Source: Entomortierella parvispora (Eukaryota > Mortierellomycota > Mortierellomycetes > Mortierellales > Mortierellaceae). Taken from it: 64,000 nucleotides of DNA. Under the pieces are notes generated by a model. The model ran no database searches, was not told the DNA's origin, and saw only the letters and a list, made by a program, of their open reading frames with translations. Every line of letters starts with the position of its first letter. The first letter of the stretch is position 1. The stretch spans positions 2,294,001 through 2,358,000 of the forward strand of contig OY752141.1 of assembly GCA_963573315.1 (NCBI GenBank), in the 5' to 3' direction. A program made the position numbers and the translations under genes. This document shows positions 59,533 through 64,000 of the stretch, piece after piece.

Positions 59533-62500
59533 ACGTGTAAATTAATAGTTTTGTTTCGTTTCGTTTATTTTCGTTTTTGTCATCGACCCATACCATACCA
59601 TTTCTTTATAGTTTTGTTTGCATCTTACGAGTTACAATGTAATATAGATATTTCTTCATTCTTTATCATGACAACAAGGATGAGTGCCTAAATCAATCCA
59701 AGTGGCTTCAGGTTTTGCTAGGTCTGGCCTAGCAAGCGCTGTTCGTTGGTTTTTTAGTGTTATTGGTTTAGACCCTTGTGCGCGCGCCAGTCGACGTGTT
59801 GAATTGATGACATTTTTGGCTAGGAACTCTTGGAAGGCTGCAACGAATGGTTTCCTATTCATGGACACCTGGTATTGTACGCCGTCGGCCCTGGTATTAG
59901 CGTTCGATAGCTGGGCGCCCTATTGAGGCCTTTTGTATTTCATTACTCTGCTGCTATTCATCGTACCTACATCAATTCAGGTAGACCCAAAAAGTCGTTA
60001 GCTCAAACCACGCTACCTTCAAAAGGAAAGAAGAGGCACGATTAGGATATCAGGGGTTGATCAATGTTTTCCAATTGGTCAAATTCTTTTTTTCTCGGAC
60101 CAAGCTCTTCGAGTCTTTTTTTTTTTTTTTTTTTTTTTTGTTATTTAGCCGTGATGCAGGGTTCTGGATGACGGCGCCAAGAAAGAGCTCCTGCATTCTG
60201 GGACTAATAAGCAATTCGAAAGAGAGTCCAAAGTCTATTGCAATTTATTTTTTTTCGGTACCAGGGTGTGGGGAGTTCAGAACTTCAGAAGGCGATCTTT
60301 CTCTCTTTTTTTTTTTGCTCCCCCTTCTCATAGGAGTTTGGACTAGTCTTGGGCAAGATCTGACTGGGTTGAGATTGTGCTCTCCTTTGCAGTCATTTGT
60401 ACTAATTGCTCCTGCTTCTACAATCCAAGACAGCAATGCAGGGTAAAAGAGGTGGAGACGGTTGACATGGATGAGAGATCACAAAAAAAAAATAAAAAAA
60501 GAAATAAAAAAAACGAACCGAGCCAACTTGCAAGTGTTAGCCCTGTCCACTTTTAGCAATTTGATTCGTTCGTGGGTCCAGCTGGACACAGGACTAGGAT
60601 TCGAGGGTCTGCTGTTGAGGGCTCGATTGTATTTTTGGGGGGGTTTTTTGTGCAACCACGAAAACCAAAGAGCGAGAAAATAACCATGAGAGCCTTCATC
60701 GCAAACCCCGAGCTTTCACCAAAAAGAAAAAAAACAGAAACAACTGATTGGTGAGCCAAGCTGGCACATGTTGCGTGGTGTGAAAGGAGACGATGGAGAG
60801 AATTCCTTTCAGCACTTTCCGCCCCCCGGAATGAATGTTGAGCTCTCAATTCTCGTGTGCAACGCGCGCCCTCACCCGTTGCTGCTGAAGAGAGAAAGAA
60901 AGACTGAAGGTGCGCTTTTTTGTTTGTTCTCGCTTTTGTTTTGCTCTACGCCCTGCGTCGTCCAAGCAAAAACCGGGTCCTCATTTTTCTTGCTGATGCC
61001 TGTTGTCTTGTTAACAGACCTCTTTTTGGTTGATGATGTTAGTTTTTGCGCGTCTTCCAAACGATTGGGGATGAGAAATGGCTTGTGTGCTTTCATTGTT
61101 GTTTTCTATTATTAAAAAAGACGACCATCTTGTTTTTTCTATTTGTTCAAGGGTCCTCCCTCCCCTCGGGTTCTGATTGTTGTGTTTTTGGGTCAACCAG
61201 GGAGGACAGCGGATGCCGGGCAAATTGAGAAAGGCAGCCTAAAGGATGGACGTCTTGGGAAAATATTGGTATCGAACTAGTGTCCTCCTGCAGTCTTCTC
61301 TTCTTTCGCACTAAACACAAGTGATCAGGGAACTGGCGTTGGACATGAGACACAAGGATGATTATGAAGTTGCAGTAGCAGGGTCCTAACAGATGAATGT
61401 AGGCCTGATCCATGAGGGAGTAGACGCTAGACTAGTGCGAAAAAGAGAAGCGTCTCATTGGAGGTTCTTTGATGACAGACAGGGTCGCAATTGCACTTGT
61501 TCGATACATGTAATGCAATACAGAATATCTTGAGTGTACATTCAGACTCAGTGGCCAAAGAACTAACATGGCTCTTGGTTCACAGGCACACGCACACGCG
61601 CTCTCCAGTCGGGGAATCACAGGGTCGTCCAATTCCAATTCATTCAACTCCAATGCAGCTGGACAAATAGGAGCTGCGGGATAGTGCAGGCACAGAAGGC
61701 TCAGTGGCGCAAGGCAAGAAGGAAAAAATTGCTGTCTGTCCCTAAGAAAAGGCAAATCTCGGCCGTAAGAGTTTGGGTTCTTGGATAGAGTCCCTGGGCT
61801 GCAAATTTTACCGTTATCTTTGAAGGCTCTTTTGGCTGTGTTGCTGAGCGAGTGGGAGGGCGTGAACCCGGAAAAGAAGATTGAACAGAATCTCGCAATT
61901 GAATAGGGGTCTTCACGCAGGGACTGCCGGAAGGACCTTATTTTGACAGGGGTTGCCTTCGACCCACTGGACAGTGTCGATTCAGGCAAAGACACAAAAG
62001 AAGTTGCTCTTCCTCGGATCACGCACCCGATTTTCCTCGTTTTGGAGGGTTTGAACATCCCCCTCTTCCCACCTCAACGACACATCGCATCACCATCGTA
62101 TCTTTGTTTGCGTTAACCCCTGGCACGTTTCCTCATTTTGCCTCTCACTTTCATTTCCAAAGTATTTGATCGTCAGCCTCTCCTCCCCCCCTTTTCTCCT
62201 TCTTCTCTCTTGTCACTTGTGAACATCCCCCACTTCAACGCTTTCTTCCTTCCATATTCTATTTCATGTCATAATCCCACGCCCACGACTCTTTTACCAT
62301 TCTCACTTCTCACCTCTGATAGCGAATTCTTCACTGCGCAAATCCGTAACGATATTCTCACTCTACTATTTCCTCCCTTTAATATTGCCCTCTTCTTACC
62401 GACGGCAGCCTCATCACATATCAGCCGTGAACCCGAGAACCCCCTTCTTTTTTCACTTTTCAACAGTCCCTTTCCTCTCCTTCTCAACCGTATCAAGATC

Positions 62501-62544
62501 CTTCTGTAATTTATTTTCACGAACCGACGAACCGACGACCCACC
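59533..62544. other. Gene-poor stretch, about 3 kb
   Basis: No gene recognised. Features seen are a small hairpin GCTAGGTCTGGCCTAGC at about 59717-59733, poly-T runs at about 60116-60139 and 60308-60317, an A-rich run at 60481-60510, and a minus-strand open frame at 59656-59868 with protein-like composition but no recognised family. The last 400 bp (62140-62520) are pyrimidine-rich and form the upstream region of the next gene. Confidence 0.5.
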
Positions 62545-63375
62545 ATGGCCATGCAAAACAAAAACCAATTCTCTATTACAAAGGCACTCGTGCTAGTCAG
62601 CGTGTCTTTTATGATGTTGGCAATCCTCCATGTCAGCTACTCTACCTCATATTCACATAATGAGGCAAGCAAGTCCAAAAGTGGAAGCGACGCTTCACTA
62701 TTACCGTCTTTTCATAACGACAAGTCCCCTGGGGAACCCGTCATGCCTTCCTCTTCCAAAACACATCAAGAACCTATTTTCGACGATAATAGTGGGAAGG
62801 ATGGTTACCCTGGTAAAGTCGAGTTGCCCAAGACTGAACAAACTGCACCTCCCAAGGTTGACCCAGCCCCAAAGGTTGACCCAGCTCCCAAGAAGAACAG
62901 CAAGGAGACCAATGGCGAAGGTGTGGTCGTCTCCAACTCTTCCATGACGGTGACGATCCGGTTCGAAAACGGGACACAGTACAAGACTTTCAAGCCCGAG
63001 TTCTTTAAACACCCCGAGGAGGCCAAAAAGGAGATGGGATCATTTCTACAGACGCTAGCGACCCGCTCTTGGTGGATTCAAGAACGGCTTGGTGGAGAGG
63101 GTGACGACAGTGATGAAATTAATGACCCAACTACCCCCACTAATGATGACGAGACTGAAGACGATGATGAAGACGCCGAGGAAGACGACGAGGAAGAAGA
63201 TGATGAACGCGATGAGAAGGACAAGTTGACTCAGGTTCCCGGACGGTTTTTTGGTTATTTGCCCATGGGTGGTGGCAACAACCAATTCACATCCTTGCAA
63301 AAGGCAGCTATTCTTGCCAAGGATCTCAATCGAACCTTGGTCTTGCCTCCCATCAGCCCCAATTCACATATCCGA
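62545..63375 (+). CDS. O-fucosyltransferase-like type II membrane protein, first exon only
   Basis: The first exon encodes 277 residues and ends in phase at CGA before GTAAGT; later exons lie beyond or were not identified, so the gene is 3' partial. Residues about 13-35 form a signal anchor (LVLVSVSFMMLAILHVSYS) after a short cytosolic N-terminus, the layout of a Golgi/ER type II enzyme. A stem rich in Pro/Lys follows, then an Asp/Glu run (about 185-225). From about 231, GRFFGYLPMGGGNNQFTSL and AAILAKDLNRTLVLPPISP match the start of the GDP-fucose protein O-fucosyltransferase fold, where GxNNQ helps form the nucleotide-sugar pocket. Specificity cannot be judged without the rest. Confidence 0.75.
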
Positions 63376-64000
63376 GTAAGTTTTTGTTGATGCACTCTGT
63401 GTCTGCTGGGGAAAGATTCCTTTTGTTATTTCGTGTGTCTGTGTGTATTTTTGTCCTTGCTGCAAGGTGGATGTTGTTGGAAGGATGGTTATTTTTGGCC
63501 GCACGGGTTTGCCATGGCCGTTTGTCAATCGGAAGGGTCCCTTGGATTATGAATAATTTTTTTTCCTTGTTCAAAAAATTTGAGGGCGAGGTCAAGAGGG
63601 CTCGTTTAAAATAGTTGCAGTCAACCACTCCCCCTAGAGTGTGCAAATTTTTACTGGCGATGCGGGATAGTGCACTAAACCCTCCTAGAGTGTGTGGCGT
63701 AGATGGCCTGATAGGGCAAGGAGCAGTGATGAAAAATGAACAATGCCAAGATTTTGGTCCAAGGACGGGGTGGAGAGAGAGAAAGGGAATGCAGCTCGAC
63801 AACTGTGCAGCTTTTGCAGGGACCCCACCGGCGATTGCTCTCAATCCCTTGGATCTGAGGACTCTTTTCAGTTATTTGGTCAGCGCCCAATCGTTTCACT
63901 CTGCAGTCTGATTATCGCTCTTCATGGTCAATGCTCTCTTCCACCTTTGCCACCAAGTGCAAGTGTCTCACTTTTTTTGGTCACATGACTAACCGTTTCA
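63376..64000 (+). other. Intron (and possibly later exons) of the O-fucosyltransferase-like gene
   Basis: Non-coding sequence follows the donor GTAAGT at 63376. A word CCTAGAGTGTG occurs twice (about 63633 and 63686). I could not place an acceptor whose exon continues the expected domain before the window ends. Confidence 0.4.

Noticed and set aside
59656-59868. 70-residue minus-strand frame (contains FQEFLAKNVINSTRRLARAQ)
   Set aside because: Composition looks coding, but no family was recognised and neighbouring frames are broken; not enough to call.

Overview
This is eukaryotic nuclear DNA from a fungus. The genes are intron-bearing (mostly short GT-AG introns, often with a CTAAC-like branch site) and include DGAT2, ERG3, complex I, the SPX phosphate transporter family and a GUCT-domain DEAD-box helicase. 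Upstream regions are rich in C/T on the sense strand. Together with an eIF5-mimic/BZW gene (absent from budding yeast), telobox-like AAACCCTAA motifs, and Sel1-repeat, F-box and XPG-like gene relics, this suggests an early-diverging lineage, most likely Mortierellomycotina. The lineage call is inference; no marker gene was compared.

Layout. 1-3.6 kb is a repeat/mobile block: the 3' part of a tyrosine-recombinase gene, a perfect 71-bp inverted repeat that starts inside its last codons, a 41-bp minisatellite of about 37 copies, and a frameshifted F-box-like relic. 3.6-8.3 kb has no recognisable gene. 8.3-19.3 kb is a run of minus-strand housekeeping genes: ARF1, a small complex I-like subunit, DGAT2, the pyruvate dehydrogenase E3-binding protein PDX1 and BZW/5MP. 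21.4-25.1 kb holds a plus-strand SPX phosphate transporter. 26-30.2 kb is accessory: a Sel1-repeat gene with a decayed end, a lone copy of the repeat from the left edge, and a secreted Asp/Glu-rich protein. 30.7-45.6 kb is dense and holds three divergent pairs: MTR4 with a U1-type zinc-finger protein, thymidylate kinase with PYM, and an ADCK1/MCP2-like UbiB protein with dihydroorotate dehydrogenase. A DDX21-like helicase sits among them. 45.9-47.5 kb is a broken XPG-like nuclease gene. 48.6-64 kb holds ERG3, a DSF2/Nif1-like Sel1 protein, a 1271-residue disordered protein, a 3 kb gene-poor stretch and the first exon of an O-fucosyltransferase-like gene that runs off the window.

Functional links. 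Lipid and sterol metabolism (DGAT2, ERG3), mitochondrial energy metabolism (PDX1, the complex I-like subunit), RNA surveillance and exon-junction handling (MTR4, PYM, DDX21) and pyrimidine supply (URA9, CDC8) are all present, but as in most eukaryotes the clustering is mainly positional. The divergent pair of a UbiB-family protein and a quinone-dependent dehydrogenase is the most suggestive co-regulation. The most unusual structure is the recombinase / inverted-repeat / minisatellite block. Exon boundaries were assembled by hand from splice signals and reading-frame continuity; every multi-exon model given closes in frame.
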